Virus record (IMG/VR): IMGVR_UViG_3300046524_000034
Location: 1 to 48,751 of that record
From: a virus
Reading direction: 5' to 3' (one strand)
Length of the DNA stretch: 48,751 nt
The notes under the pieces were generated by a model that worked only from the letters and a program-made list of their open reading frames with translations, was not told the DNA's origin and did no database searches. Of the stretch, positions 7,487 through 13,275 are shown piece by piece. A program made the translations under genes and the position numbers. The stretch's first letter is position 1. The number at the start of each line of letters is the position of its first letter.

Positions 7487-7873
7487 ATGGAAACCTGCAC
7501 GTACGAGCTCGACCACAGCGCCATCGCCGCAACGCACTACTACCGGGCCTGCGACGGTGACCGGGTCAACCTCTGCTTCGGCTGTGCGAGCCGGTTCGGG
7601 TACCCCAACTACCTGACCGAGTACCCCAAGCCGTGGCGCAAGGAGTACGGCTACCTGATCAACGCCTTCGACGGCTCCGGCCTGGGCGACCCGGTCTCGG
7701 ACGTCTGGCCCTTCGAGGAGATCCACGCCGAGGAGTGGCTGGCCGTCCTCGGATGCCAGTCCAAGTACCTGCTCGCCGATGCGGCATGGGAGCCCTACCG
7801 GGCCCACCAGTCCATCGGGACCCTGACGTACGAGGCCACCAGGGTCACTGTCCTCCCACTTGTGCAAGTGTGA
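7487..7873 (+). CDS. Early protein of unknown function, Cys-rich N-terminus
   Basis: Encodes 128 residues starting at ATG 7487 after GAGACGGAGAG. The N-terminal third carries Cys4, Cys19, Cys27 and Cys30 (YRACDGDRVNLCFGCASRFG), which may bind a metal. The rest is rich in aromatic residues. A GTG at 7454 in frame would add residues but lies inside the operator site, so the ATG is preferred. The stop TGA is the last triplet of a stoperator-like site. This is the first gene of the early operon, ahead of ribozyme 1. No family is recognised. Confidence 0.75.
   Translation: METCTYELDHSAIAATHYYRACDGDRVNLCFGCASRFGYPNYLTEYPKPWRKEYGYLINAFDGSGLGDPVSDVWPFEEIHAEEWLAVLGCQSKYLLADAAWEPYRAHQSIGTLTYEATRVTVLPLVQV
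7861..7873 (+). promoter_or_regulatory. Stoperator-like 13-bp site containing a stop codon
   Basis: Exact consensus TGTGCAAGTGTGA. Its final TGA is the stop codon of the preceding gene. Confidence 0.6.
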
Positions 7874-7901
7874 CGAGTGTGAGAGTGTAGCTACATCGCA
7901 A

Positions 7902-7957
7902 GGCGAAACCGTCCGAAAGGGCGGTCCGGCCAGGTGGTTCCTGGTCGCTGATGAGCC
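7902..7957 (+). ncRNA. Type II hammerhead ribozyme 1
   Basis: The order is stem II (GGC, 7902-7904), GAAA, stem III (CCGTCC/GGGCGG with GAAA loop), cleavage triplet GTC ending at 7926, eight-pair stem I (CGGCCAGG/CCTGGTCG), core CTGATGA (7948-7954) and GCC closing stem II. Every core base of a hammerhead opened at stem II is present. An outer GC/GC pair beyond an AA/A internal loop may extend stem II. The next ATG is 27 bases downstream. Confidence 0.93.
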
Positions 7958-7984
7958 AGCCTGCTCTACGAACGGAGACATGTG

Positions 7985-8167
7985 ATGGTGTCGCTGGACA
8001 AGTCGACCTACTCGATCCAGTACGGCCGGTACAGGGCCCGCGTGAACGCCGGTCTGCGCAGCAACAACCTCCGGGCCCTCTCGCTGGAGTTCGGCGAGCG
8101 GGTGCACGACGCCGAGGTCAAGGCGTTCGAGGCGCACAAGGCGAAGGTGCTGGGTGGTGGCAAGTGA
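7985..8167 (+). CDS. Small basic early protein
   Basis: Encodes 60 residues, beginning MVSLDKSTYSIQYGRYRARV and ending in a lysine-rich helix. The start ATG at 7985 follows ACGGAGACA. A GTG at 7982 is an alternative that adds one residue. It is probably an alpha-helical early protein of unknown role. It is the first gene after ribozyme 1, so its mRNA would begin with the ribozyme's stem I hairpin. The stop overlaps the next gene's GTG start by four bases. Confidence 0.7.
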   Translation: MVSLDKSTYSIQYGRYRARVNAGLRSNNLRALSLEFGERVHDAEVKAFEAHKAKVLGGGK

Positions 8168-8400
8168 CCTTGCTCGGTCTCAAGGACTACAAGCGCTGCG
8201 GCGACAACGATCCGCACGAGGGTCACAAGTGGACCTGCGGCATCACCAAGAAGTGGTGCGCCGGTAGGCAGAAGCGCTGCGCGACGGACGGATGCTCTGC
8301 TCCGATCAGCCTCGTCGAGGACTTCTGCTCCGAGGCTTGCTGGGAGGAGTGGCACGCCAAGTACGAGCCCGAGGTGCTGAAGAGGGTGACGCCCCGATGA
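8164..8400 (+). CDS. Small zinc-ribbon-like protein
   Basis: Encodes 78 residues from a GTG overlapping the previous stop (GTGA). Cys and His are spaced as in a zinc-binding protein: RCGDNDPHEGHKWTCG, then WCAGRQKRCATDGCSAP, then FCSEACWEEWHAKY. The second half resembles treble-clef or MYND-like CxxC...FCSxxC patterns used for protein or nucleic-acid contacts. The function is unknown. It is translationally coupled to the previous gene, and ribozyme 2 begins 13 bases after its stop. Confidence 0.75.
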   Translation: MTLLGLKDYKRCGDNDPHEGHKWTCGITKKWCAGRQKRCATDGCSAPISLVEDFCSEACWEEWHAKYEPEVLKRVTPR

Positions 8401-8413
8401 GCGAAGACTGAAA

Positions 8414-8469
8414 GGCGAAACGCCCTGCGGGGCGTCCGGCCGGCTTGGGTTGCCGACCGCTGATGAGCC
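8414..8469 (+). ncRNA. Type II hammerhead ribozyme 2
   Basis: GGC-GAAA, stem III CGCCC/GGGCG with TGCG loop, GTC cleavage triplet ending at 8436, stem I CGGCCGGC/TGCCGACCG with one C-A mismatch, CTGATGA (8460-8466), GCC. The stem III and stem I sequences differ from ribozyme 1, yet pairing is kept. The next start codon is 29 bases downstream. Confidence 0.9.
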
Positions 8470-8498
8470 AGCCTGCTCAACCGTCTGAGGAGACGACT

Positions 8499-8879
8499 GT
8501 GACCACCTACGTACACCCCGCATCCTGGTCCGAGTACACCGCCGCCCTGGACTGGGCGAGGACGGGCAACGAGCGGATCGCTGGAGCGACCAGCGAGCCC
8601 GGCGAGATGCCTCGCGGCGCAAGGTACTACCTCACCAACGACTTCCAGTCCGGGTTCGGAGTGGCGGGCGACGGCACGCTGATCGGCCTGTTCTCCACGG
8701 TCAAGGGTCGCGGTACGGACTTGGTCTGGGACGCGGTGAACCACAAGGGGGCGTCCAAGCTGGACTGCTTCGACGGGTTCCTGCCCGAGTACTACAAGCA
8801 GTTCGGGTTCCTGGAGACGGAGCGCGTCGCGAACTGGACGGCGGGCGAACCGGACGTGGTCTTCATGTCCCTGGTGTGA
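8499..8879 (+). CDS. GNAT-like acetyltransferase fold protein
   Basis: Encodes 126 residues from GTG 8499 behind TGAGGAGACGAC. The central and C-terminal region (GFGVAGDGTLIGLFS, then KLDCFDGFLPEYYKQFGF) resembles the GNAT pattern in which a beta-strand with a D-C-F-D motif precedes a Y-x-x-x-G-F helix. The canonical acetyl-CoA loop (Q/R-x-x-G-x-G/A) is only weakly present at VKGRGTDLVW. It could acetylate a host protein or small molecule early in infection. The substrate is unknown. It is bounded by ribozymes 2 and 3. Confidence 0.55.
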   Translation: MTTYVHPASWSEYTAALDWARTGNERIAGATSEPGEMPRGARYYLTNDFQSGFGVAGDGTLIGLFSTVKGRGTDLVWDAVNHKGASKLDCFDGFLPEYYKQFGFLETERVANWTAGEPDVVFMSLV

Positions 8880-8880
8880 G

Positions 8881-8893
8881 TGTGCAACCTGCG
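8881..8893 (+). promoter_or_regulatory. Stoperator-like 13-bp site (variant)
   Basis: TGTGCAACCTGCG, directly after the stop codon and upstream of the TGTGATACTGT box. Confidence 0.45.
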
Positions 8894-8897
8894 CAAC

Positions 8898-8908
8898 TGT
8901 GATACTGT
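8898..8908 (+). promoter_or_regulatory. TGTGATACTGT promoter box
   Basis: Exact copy of the 11-base box (extended -10 GATACT) found at the main early promoter. It would restart transcription between the GNAT-like gene and ribozyme 3. Confidence 0.55.
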
Positions 8909-8920
8909 CACAACAACAAC

Positions 8921-8983
8921 GGGAAAGCGAAACGCCGAGATGGCGTCTGGCCGGGGTGGTTACCGGTCACTGATGAGCAACCC
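8921..8983 (+). ncRNA. Type II hammerhead ribozyme 3
   Basis: Stem II is bipartite: GC/GC next to the core, then an AAA/AA internal loop, then GGG/CCC. GAAA at 8929-8932, stem III CGCC/GGCG with a GAGAT loop, GTC ending at 8947, stem I TGGCCGG/CCGGTCA, CTGATGA 8970-8976. The stem I loop (GTGGTT) and the stem II internal loop are candidates for the loop-loop contact of fast hammerheads. Confidence 0.88.
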
Positions 8984-9029
8984 CCGCAAGTGTTGTTGAC
9001 CCATCCAGTTCGAGGCTGAAAGGCCATAC

Positions 9030-9119
9030 ATGCAGGTAACCGTGCACGTCCCGAACTTGCTCGACCGTCGTGGATTCCGTGACGGCAGCAACTGGGAGGT
9101 CGCCTTCTTCAGGAGGTAA
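9030..9119 (+). CDS. Predicted 29-residue peptide
   Basis: A short frame from ATG 9030 with AAAGG seven bases upstream, ending at TAA 9117-9119. The peptide begins MQVTVHVPNLLDRRGF and ends in FFRR. It is isolated between ribozymes 3 and 4, in the same place as every other gene of the array, at 46 bases from the preceding ribozyme. That position is the main reason to believe it is expressed. No family can be assigned at this length. Confidence 0.5.
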   Translation: MQVTVHVPNLLDRRGFRDGSNWEVAFFRR

Positions 9120-9189
9120 GGCCCGAGCGTTGCACAGCAGCACCCCGCACAGAGATCCCCAGCCTTGTGGGCCGGGAGGTGCGAACTCA

Positions 9190-9262
9190 TGCGAAACACC
9201 CGGTCAACTGCCCTCAGTGGGCCGGGTGTCGGCCAGGCGTAGTGGCCTGGTCCTGATGAGCA
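9190..9262 (+). ncRNA. Type II hammerhead ribozyme 4 (long stem III)
   Basis: TGC/GCA stem II, GAAA 9193-9196, extended stem III (CACCCGG/CCGGGTG plus an inner ACTG/CAGT helix), GTC ending at 9230, eight-pair stem I GGCCAGGC/GCCTGGTC, CTGATGA 9253-9259. Stem III is about twice the length of the other copies. The next gene's ATG is 21 bases downstream. Confidence 0.88.
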
Positions 9263-9283
9263 GCCGAGTGAGAGACGAGAGAC

Positions 9284-9901
9284 ATGATCCCGATCAAGAC
9301 CGACGCCCGGACCCGTGAGCAGTACGTCCGGAACATCATCGACACGTGGCTGGACGCTTCCGCGGAGCAGGAGTTGCAGGGACGGGACTGGTACCCGAGT
9401 GCGCACCGCCTGGCCGAGTCGATGACTGGGGGCGACGTCCGGGTCGGGGCCGGCCTCCTGGCCGCGCTGTCTCCTCAGACGGCATGGTGGCTGAACATCG
9501 AGCTGGCCACGGAGGCGTACCAGTCGGGCACTCCGGCCCGCCACACGGGGAACTGCCTGGCCAAGGCGGCGAAGATCCTCGCGGGTGTCGACCCGGTGGA
9601 GGTGCTCCCGATGGACCGCAAGACCGGCCACTTCTACCGCTCGATACTCGACCCCACGGACGCGGACGCGGTCTGCATCGACCGGCACGCCCACGACATC
9701 GCGGTGGGGGAGGAGTACGGCGCGAAGGACCGGGGGCTCAGCTCCAAGGGGAGGTACGCCCTGATCGCGCACTGCTACCGGGAGGCGGCCCAGCGCCTGG
9801 GGGAGATCCCCTCGGTGGTGCAGGCGGTGACCTGGGTGGTGTGGAGGGACCGCCTGGTCGGGACGTCCACGAGGGGAACTCTGTTCGCTACTGCCGCGTA
9901 A
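9284..9901 (+). CDS. Actinophage protein with possible HhH/DNA-glycosylase-like fold
   Basis: Encodes 205 residues, entirely helical in character. Conserved-looking stretches are AGLLAALSPQTAWWLN (about 60-75), KAAKILAG, LPMDRKTGHFYRSI and VCIDRHAHDIAVG (about 131-143). Together they resemble a family common in actinophages. The last has an Asp-Arg-His arrangement like the helix-hairpin-helix glycosylase superfamily and its phage base-modifying relatives. I would not call an enzyme activity: a base-excision or DNA-modifying role is an inference from memory of that pattern only. It starts at ATG 9284 with GAGACGAGAGAC upstream and sits between ribozymes 4 and 5. Confidence 0.6.
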   Translation: MIPIKTDARTREQYVRNIIDTWLDASAEQELQGRDWYPSAHRLAESMTGGDVRVGAGLLAALSPQTAWWLNIELATEAYQSGTPARHTGNCLAKAAKILAGVDPVEVLPMDRKTGHFYRSILDPTDADAVCIDRHAHDIAVGEEYGAKDRGLSSKGRYALIAHCYREAAQRLGEIPSVVQAVTWVVWRDRLVGTSTRGTLFATAA

Positions 9902-9902
9902 G

Positions 9903-9915
9903 TGTGCAAGTGACG
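9903..9915 (+). promoter_or_regulatory. Stoperator-like 13-bp site
   Basis: TGTGCAAGTGACG immediately after the stop codon and overlapping the approach to ribozyme 5. Confidence 0.55.
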
Positions 9916-9918
9916 CAA

Positions 9919-9974
9919 GCCGAAACCGTCGAAGGGCGGTCGGGGTGGGGTGGCTCCCGCCTCCTGATGATGGC
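9919..9974 (+). ncRNA. Type II hammerhead ribozyme 5 (stem II altered)
   Basis: GAAA 9922-9925, stem III CCGTC/GGCGG with GAAG loop, GTC ending at 9941, stem I GGGGTGGG/CCCGCCTC, CTGATGA 9964-9970. Stem II is GCC/GGC, but an extra T after the core (CTGATGAT) breaks the usual core-adjacent pair. The outer GC/GC pair seen in ribozyme 1 is kept. Activity may be reduced. Confidence 0.75.
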
Positions 9975-9999
9975 AGCCATGAGTGTGAAGGTGTGACCG

Positions 10000-10581
10000 A
10001 TGATCCCGACGAACGCAGTGCGGTGCCAGGACGACAACGGCGCGATCCTCTACCCGACCAAGCCCGGCACCCCCTACAAGTGCGAGACCTGCGGGGCAGG
10101 GCTGAAGCCCGGACAGACCCCCGGTGTCGGCGAGTACTGGACCGAGAGCTACGGCTACCTCTGCCTCGCGGAGGTGGTGGAGGACGAGCGCGACACCGAG
10201 GAGGAGGTCAGCGACCTCTACTACTCGCTCGCGGTGTTCGCCCGCATCCTCGGCGACCAGATGACGGCGCACGGAGTGGGTGGCCACTTCACCTGCACCG
10301 AGGCGGAAGACCTGGCCCGCGAGCTCGCCAAGTCCGGCCACAAGCACGCCGCGATGACCTTCCTGGAGGGCCACGCCTACGGCGACGACGACCCGGACGA
10401 CCTCCACCGAGACATCGACGACTACGAGGCGTGGGTCCTGGAGCTGGCAGGCCAGCCCGTCCCGACGTTGGTCGAGGGGCCCAAGGACAAGCCCGAGGTG
10501 GTGACCGAGGGCGCGGTCGTGAAGCACGAGCTGGAGGTGGTGACCACCGAGGAGCTGGTGGTCCTGCTGAACCTGCACTGA
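10000..10581 (+). CDS. Early protein with N-terminal zinc ribbon
   Basis: Encodes 193 residues. The first 40 carry Cys9 and a CETCGAGLKPGQ motif (about 28-39), then Cys55, consistent with a small zinc ribbon. Residues 60-150 are acidic and helical. The C-terminal 40 residues are Val/Glu-rich and low-complexity. A rubredoxin-like or transcription-factor-like metal knuckle is plausible, but the function is unknown. The ATG at 10000 follows GAAGGTGTGACCG, a segment repeated before the gene at 11954. It lies between ribozymes 5 and 6. Confidence 0.7.
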   Translation: MIPTNAVRCQDDNGAILYPTKPGTPYKCETCGAGLKPGQTPGVGEYWTESYGYLCLAEVVEDERDTEEEVSDLYYSLAVFARILGDQMTAHGVGGHFTCTEAEDLARELAKSGHKHAAMTFLEGHAYGDDDPDDLHRDIDDYEAWVLELAGQPVPTLVEGPKDKPEVVTEGAVVKHELEVVTTEELVVLLNLH

Positions 10582-10586
10582 CCCAA

Positions 10587-10640
10587 GGCGAAACCCCTGG
10601 AAGGGGGTCGGGCGGAGTGGATCTCCGTCCCTGATGAGCC
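10587..10640 (+). ncRNA. Type II hammerhead ribozyme 6
   Basis: GGC-GAAA, stem III CCCCT/GGGGG with GGAA loop, GTC ending at 10609, perfect eight-pair stem I GGGCGGAG/CTCCGTCC with TGGAT loop, CTGATGA 10631-10637, GCC. It begins five bases after the preceding stop and ends 19 bases before the next start. Confidence 0.93.
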
Positions 10641-10659
10641 AACCACCCAAGGAGACACC

Positions 10660-10872
10660 GTGCCCTACACCGTCGAGTGGACCGAGACCAGCGAGCACAA
10701 GCGCGAGCTGACCGACGAGGAGATGGCCGCACTCAAGGGCGTGACGGTCGAGGAGCTGGCCGAGCTCGACGACGACGAGCTCTGGGACGACCTGGAGGAC
10801 GAGCTCGCCGCGCTGGATGACGACGGGTTCGAGGGCCTGGTGAGGGACGTCAACGAGTGCAGCAAGCACTGA
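10660..10872 (+). CDS. Very acidic small early protein
   Basis: Encodes 70 residues from GTG 10660 with AAGGAGACACC upstream. About a third of residues are Asp or Glu, with the repeated theme LDDDELWDDLEDELAALDDD in the second half. Acidic small proteins of this kind are common among phage early genes and sometimes mimic DNA or bind host enzymes, but no specific role can be inferred. It is enclosed by ribozymes 6 and 7, and the second ribozyme begins one base after its stop codon. Confidence 0.75.
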   Translation: MPYTVEWTETSEHKRELTDEEMAALKGVTVEELAELDDDELWDDLEDELAALDDDGFEGLVRDVNECSKH

Positions 10873-10873
10873 A

Positions 10874-10934
10874 GGCGAAACCCCCCCCGTTCGGGGGTGG
10901 TCCGGGGTGGCTGGCATCCCCCCGCTGATGAGCC
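10874..10934 (+). ncRNA. Type II hammerhead ribozyme 7
   Basis: GGC-GAAA, stem III of eight C residues facing GGGGGTGG (one C-U mismatch) around GTTC, GTC ending at 10902, stem I CGGGGTGG against CCCCCCG with one mismatch, CTGATGA 10925-10931, GCC. Confidence 0.85.
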
Positions 10935-10958
10935 TGCCGAACCAAGAGGAGAACCACA

Positions 10959-11102
10959 GTGACCCCCAAGTTCCGCACCCACGACCTGACCGTCCGCGAC
11001 TCGAAGCGCACGGACAAGGCGACGACGCTGGCCCGCAAGGCGGTCCGTCAGAACAAGTACGAGGCCAACGAGGCGGTCGTCCGCATCACCGCGAACGCCT
11101 GA
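10959..11102 (+). CDS. Small basic early protein
   Basis: Encodes 47 residues from GTG 10959 behind AAGAGGAGAACCACA, a strong ribosome site. The protein is basic and helical (TPKFRTHDLTVRDSKRTDKA, then KAVRQNKYEANEAVVRI), suggesting nucleic-acid contact, but no family is recognised. Its TGA shares one base with the next ATG (TGATG), so the two genes are coupled. It is the first gene after ribozyme 7. Confidence 0.65.
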   Translation: MTPKFRTHDLTVRDSKRTDKATTLARKAVRQNKYEANEAVVRITANA

Positions 11103-11401
11103 TGTCCGAGGTCGACGAGCGGTTCAACCACTGGGCCGAGCGACTGCGCACGATCCTCGCGAACACCGACGAGGACGCCAGGCAGGCCGAGATGGACGAC
11201 GCCTGCGACGAGATGTGGATCGCGGACAAGAACCTGATCGCCTACTGGGAGAACTGCATCGACGGTTGCTGCCCGACCGGCGAGCTGGTCCTGGCCCGCC
11301 TGGTCCACCCGCAGGTGAGTGCCCCCGCGATGGTGCGCGTCTTCCCCGAGCTCATCCGATCGTCCCGGACGCACCGGGCCGTCATCTTCCAGGAGAACTG
11401 A
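11102..11401 (+). CDS. Early protein of unknown function
   Basis: Encodes 99 residues from an ATG that overlaps the previous stop by one base. It is acidic in the first half (MSEVDERFNHWAERLRTIL, then ARQAEMDDACDEMWI). A double cysteine stretch, NCIDGCCPTGEL, lies near residue 54 and a Val/Arg-rich tail follows. No family is recognised. It is the second gene of a three-gene unit between ribozymes 7 and 8. Confidence 0.7.
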   Translation: MSEVDERFNHWAERLRTILANTDEDARQAEMDDACDEMWIADKNLIAYWENCIDGCCPTGELVLARLVHPQVSAPAMVRVFPELIRSSRTHRAVIFQEN

Positions 11402-11402
11402 A

Positions 11403-11828
11403 GTGCCGAGCATCGACGAGATCAAGAAGTACCTGACCGACGAGCGTGCGCAGGACATCATCGACACCGCCTCGTACGGAGGGATCACCTACTGGGCGAC
11501 GGGCCCGACCGAGGAGGAATTCGCCGGCCTGCCCGAGGGCAAGACGTGGACGATCACCGAGGGCACCGCGCCGCACCCCATCTTCCCCTTCGACGACGTG
11601 CGTGAGGTCGAGGGTGTGCACTACCTGAACGCGGAAGACATCCGCGAGGCGTACACCAAGCTGCTCGACATCGACCAGGCGTACGTGAACCGGGAGTACC
11701 ACGGCTACATCATCGAGTCGTGGATGGACCGGGACGAGAAGCAGGGCATCGACGCCGGGCACATCGACGCGGGCACGGCGGACATCATCGTCCAGCTCGC
11801 CGCACTGGGGGAGATCCGCTACGGCTGA
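11403..11828 (+). CDS. Early protein of unknown function
   Basis: Encodes 141 residues from GTG 11403. The N-terminal helix (SIDEIKKYLTDERAQDIIDT) leads into YGGITYWATGPTEEEF. Then come beta-like segments and a C-terminal helix (AGTADIIVQLAALGEIRYG). The pattern is familiar from other actinophage early regions, but no activity is known to me. It is one base downstream of the preceding stop and is followed by an operator-like site, a TGTGATACTGT box and ribozyme 8. Confidence 0.7.
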   Translation: MPSIDEIKKYLTDERAQDIIDTASYGGITYWATGPTEEEFAGLPEGKTWTITEGTAPHPIFPFDDVREVEGVHYLNAEDIREAYTKLLDIDQAYVNREYHGYIIESWMDRDEKQGIDAGHIDAGTADIIVQLAALGEIRYG

Positions 11829-11834
11829 GGAGAG

Positions 11835-11847
11835 TGTGCAAGCTGCG
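11835..11847 (+). promoter_or_regulatory. Stoperator-like 13-bp site
   Basis: TGTGCAAGCTGCG, six bases after the stop codon and directly upstream of the promoter box at 11852, the same arrangement as at 8881. Confidence 0.5.
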
Positions 11848-11851
11848 CACG

Positions 11852-11862
11852 TGTGATACTGT
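11852..11862 (+). promoter_or_regulatory. TGTGATACTGT promoter box
   Basis: Exact copy of the 11-base extended -10 element. It precedes ribozyme 8 by 11 bases. Confidence 0.55.
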
Positions 11863-11873
11863 GACCACATCAA

Positions 11874-11930
11874 GGCGAAACCACCCGGAAGGGGTGGTCG
11901 GGGGGAGTGGATCTCCCCTCCTGATGAGCC
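11874..11930 (+). ncRNA. Type II hammerhead ribozyme 8
   Basis: GGC-GAAA, stem III CCACCC/GGGTGG with GGAAG loop, GTC ending at 11899, perfect eight-pair stem I GGGGGGAG/CTCCCCTC with TGGAT loop, CTGATGA 11921-11927, GCC. The A-U pair in stem III where ribozyme 1 has G-C is a covariation. Confidence 0.93.
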
Positions 11931-11953
11931 AACCAACTGTGAAGGTGTGACCG

Positions 11954-12337
11954 ATGGACGTCTTCGAGAAGATCGAGCACTACGACCCGCCGACCCTGGC
12001 CCGCCTCGCGAAGTGCGCCGAGCCCGACACCCGAGTGAGTGAGGGCGCCGACTTCCTCGCCCTCGTGCGGGACACCGTGCTCCGCCTGGCCAAGGAGTAC
12101 GGGGAGGTGAGCACCCCCTACCGAGAGGCCATCCAGGACACCGCAGCCGACATCGGCAGCACGGCCGAGCCGGGCGTGAAGTGGCGCCGGTTCGTGGACC
12201 TGAGCGCCTACAAGGAGAACGTCACCGAGTTCGGTCGGCCCAGCCCGGACACCCCCGAAGGGCACGCCGACCTGGCCCTGTTCTTCATCGGCTTCCGACT
12301 GGCAAGCGCGCTGATCACCGAGATCGAGAAGGGCTGA
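11954..12337 (+). CDS. Early protein of unknown function
   Basis: Encodes 127 residues from ATG 11954, behind the same GAAGGTGTGACCG leader found before the gene at 10000. Mostly helical: FEKIEHYDPPTLARLAKCAE, then DFLALVRDTVLRLAKEYGEV, and a C-terminal hydrophobic helix ALFFIGFRLASALITEIEKG that could pack in a core or weakly touch membrane. No family is recognised. It is the first gene after ribozyme 8, with three further genes before ribozyme 9. Confidence 0.7.
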   Translation: MDVFEKIEHYDPPTLARLAKCAEPDTRVSEGADFLALVRDTVLRLAKEYGEVSTPYREAIQDTAADIGSTAEPGVKWRRFVDLSAYKENVTEFGRPSPDTPEGHADLALFFIGFRLASALITEIEKG

Positions 12338-12340
12338 CCC

Positions 12341-12574
12341 ATGGGACGCATGAAGGACATCGCGATCGACCTGATCACCTACGAAGAGGGCGCCCTGGAT
12401 GTGATGGAGACGCTCGAACTGTTCGCTCTGCTGGTCAAGAGCGGCGTGATCTGGGACCTCCAGGGTCACTACGGACGCGTCGCCAACGAGCTGATGCACA
12501 AGGGCTACCTCACCCCGGACGGCAGGGTCACCGAGTTCGCCGAGCTCATGGTCGAGGAGCTGGTCACCACGTGA
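12341..12574 (+). CDS. Small helical early protein
   Basis: Encodes 77 residues from ATG 12341, three bases after the previous stop. The sequence MKDIAIDLITYEEGALDVME followed by ELFALLVKSGVIWDLQGHYG looks like a small winged-helix or four-helix protein. The C-terminal YLTPDGRVTEFAELM resembles a wing. Similar proteins occur widely in actinophages without assigned function. It overlaps the next gene's GTG by four bases. Confidence 0.75.
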   Translation: MGRMKDIAIDLITYEEGALDVMETLELFALLVKSGVIWDLQGHYGRVANELMHKGYLTPDGRVTEFAELMVEELVTT

Positions 12575-12990
12575 AGCTCCCCCGGCAGTTGAGTGCGCGG
12601 GTCGACAGCGACCTGGCCCGCCAGATCCGCACCCTTCGGATCGCCGGTCTGACCTACAGCCAGATGGTCAGGTGGGGAGTCACTCTCCTCGCCGATGTGT
12701 ACCGGCAGGCGTGGATCTACCAGCAGGTGCCCGCCACGAAGACCCCCGTCCTGAAGTCCTACATCTACGAGAAGTACGACCCCACCCACCAGGGCCCGCC
12801 CTGGCACGAAGAAGAGGAGACCACCCATGAAGACCGCAGCGAAGTACGTCCTGACGTTCCTGGCCCTCGCCCTGCTGGGCTCCCTGACCTGGAACTCGCC
12901 GGCCTCCGCCTCCGACGCGAAGCCGGTGACGCTCCCGGCCGCGGTGAAGTACGTCCCGGTGTTCCATCTGCCGACGCGGCCCTGCTCTGA
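12571..12990 (+). CDS. Ribbon-helix-helix-like DNA-binding protein
   Basis: Encodes up to 139 residues from GTG 12571 (GTGA overlap with the previous stop). The N-terminus LSARVDSDLARQIRTLRIAG followed by LTYSQMVRWGVTLLADVYR matches the strand-helix-helix layout of CopG/Arc-type proteins, so it probably binds DNA as a dimer. No stop occurs until 12990. The last 54 codons therefore overlap the secreted-protein gene at 12827 in another frame, and that tail looks like an out-of-frame image of the other gene. The C-terminal half may be passively encoded. Confidence 0.65.
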   Translation: MKLPRQLSARVDSDLARQIRTLRIAGLTYSQMVRWGVTLLADVYRQAWIYQQVPATKTPVLKSYIYEKYDPTHQGPPWHEEEETTHEDRSEVRPDVPGPRPAGLPDLELAGLRLRREAGDAPGRGEVRPGVPSADAALL

Positions 12991-13258
12991 GGACAACACT
13001 GTCGTCCGCAACTGCTACTGGGACGGGGGCAAGCGGGGCAACGGGAGAAGCGCCTCGTACTACATCGACCGCGCCGGTCTCGTGACGTACCTGAACCCCA
13101 AGCTCAACGACCAGGCCGCCCGGCTGAAGTTCAACGCCGCGCAGAGCAAGGCGGGCAAGGAGCACTGGGGTACCTACGACGGGCACCAGTTCTGCTGGGC
13201 CAAGGTCGGCGACACCTCGTACGTCACGTGCTTCGACGGGTACAAGACGACGACCTGA
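12827..13258 (+). CDS. Secreted small protein with signal peptide
   Basis: Encodes 143 residues from ATG 12827 behind GAAGAGGAGACCACCC, a strong ribosome site. Residues 1-28 form a classic Sec signal peptide: basic start MKTAAK, hydrophobic core YVLTFLALALLGSL, and a likely cleavage after ASA. The mature part has four cysteines in two pairs (about 53/62 and 123/133), suggesting disulphides outside the cell, and aromatic-rich stretches. No enzyme motif is recognised. An exported early or lysogenic protein could act in superinfection exclusion or alter the envelope. It overlaps the previous gene by 164 bases in another frame. Confidence 0.75.
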   Translation: MKTAAKYVLTFLALALLGSLTWNSPASASDAKPVTLPAAVKYVPVFHLPTRPCSEDNTVVRNCYWDGGKRGNGRSASYYIDRAGLVTYLNPKLNDQAARLKFNAAQSKAGKEHWGTYDGHQFCWAKVGDTSYVTCFDGYKTTT

Positions 13259-13259
13259 G

Positions 13260-13272
13260 TGTGCATGTGTGA
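13260..13272 (+). promoter_or_regulatory. Stoperator-like 13-bp site
   Basis: TGTGCATGTGTGA, one mismatch to consensus, directly after the stop of the secreted-protein gene. Confidence 0.5.
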
Positions 13273-13275
13273 CAA

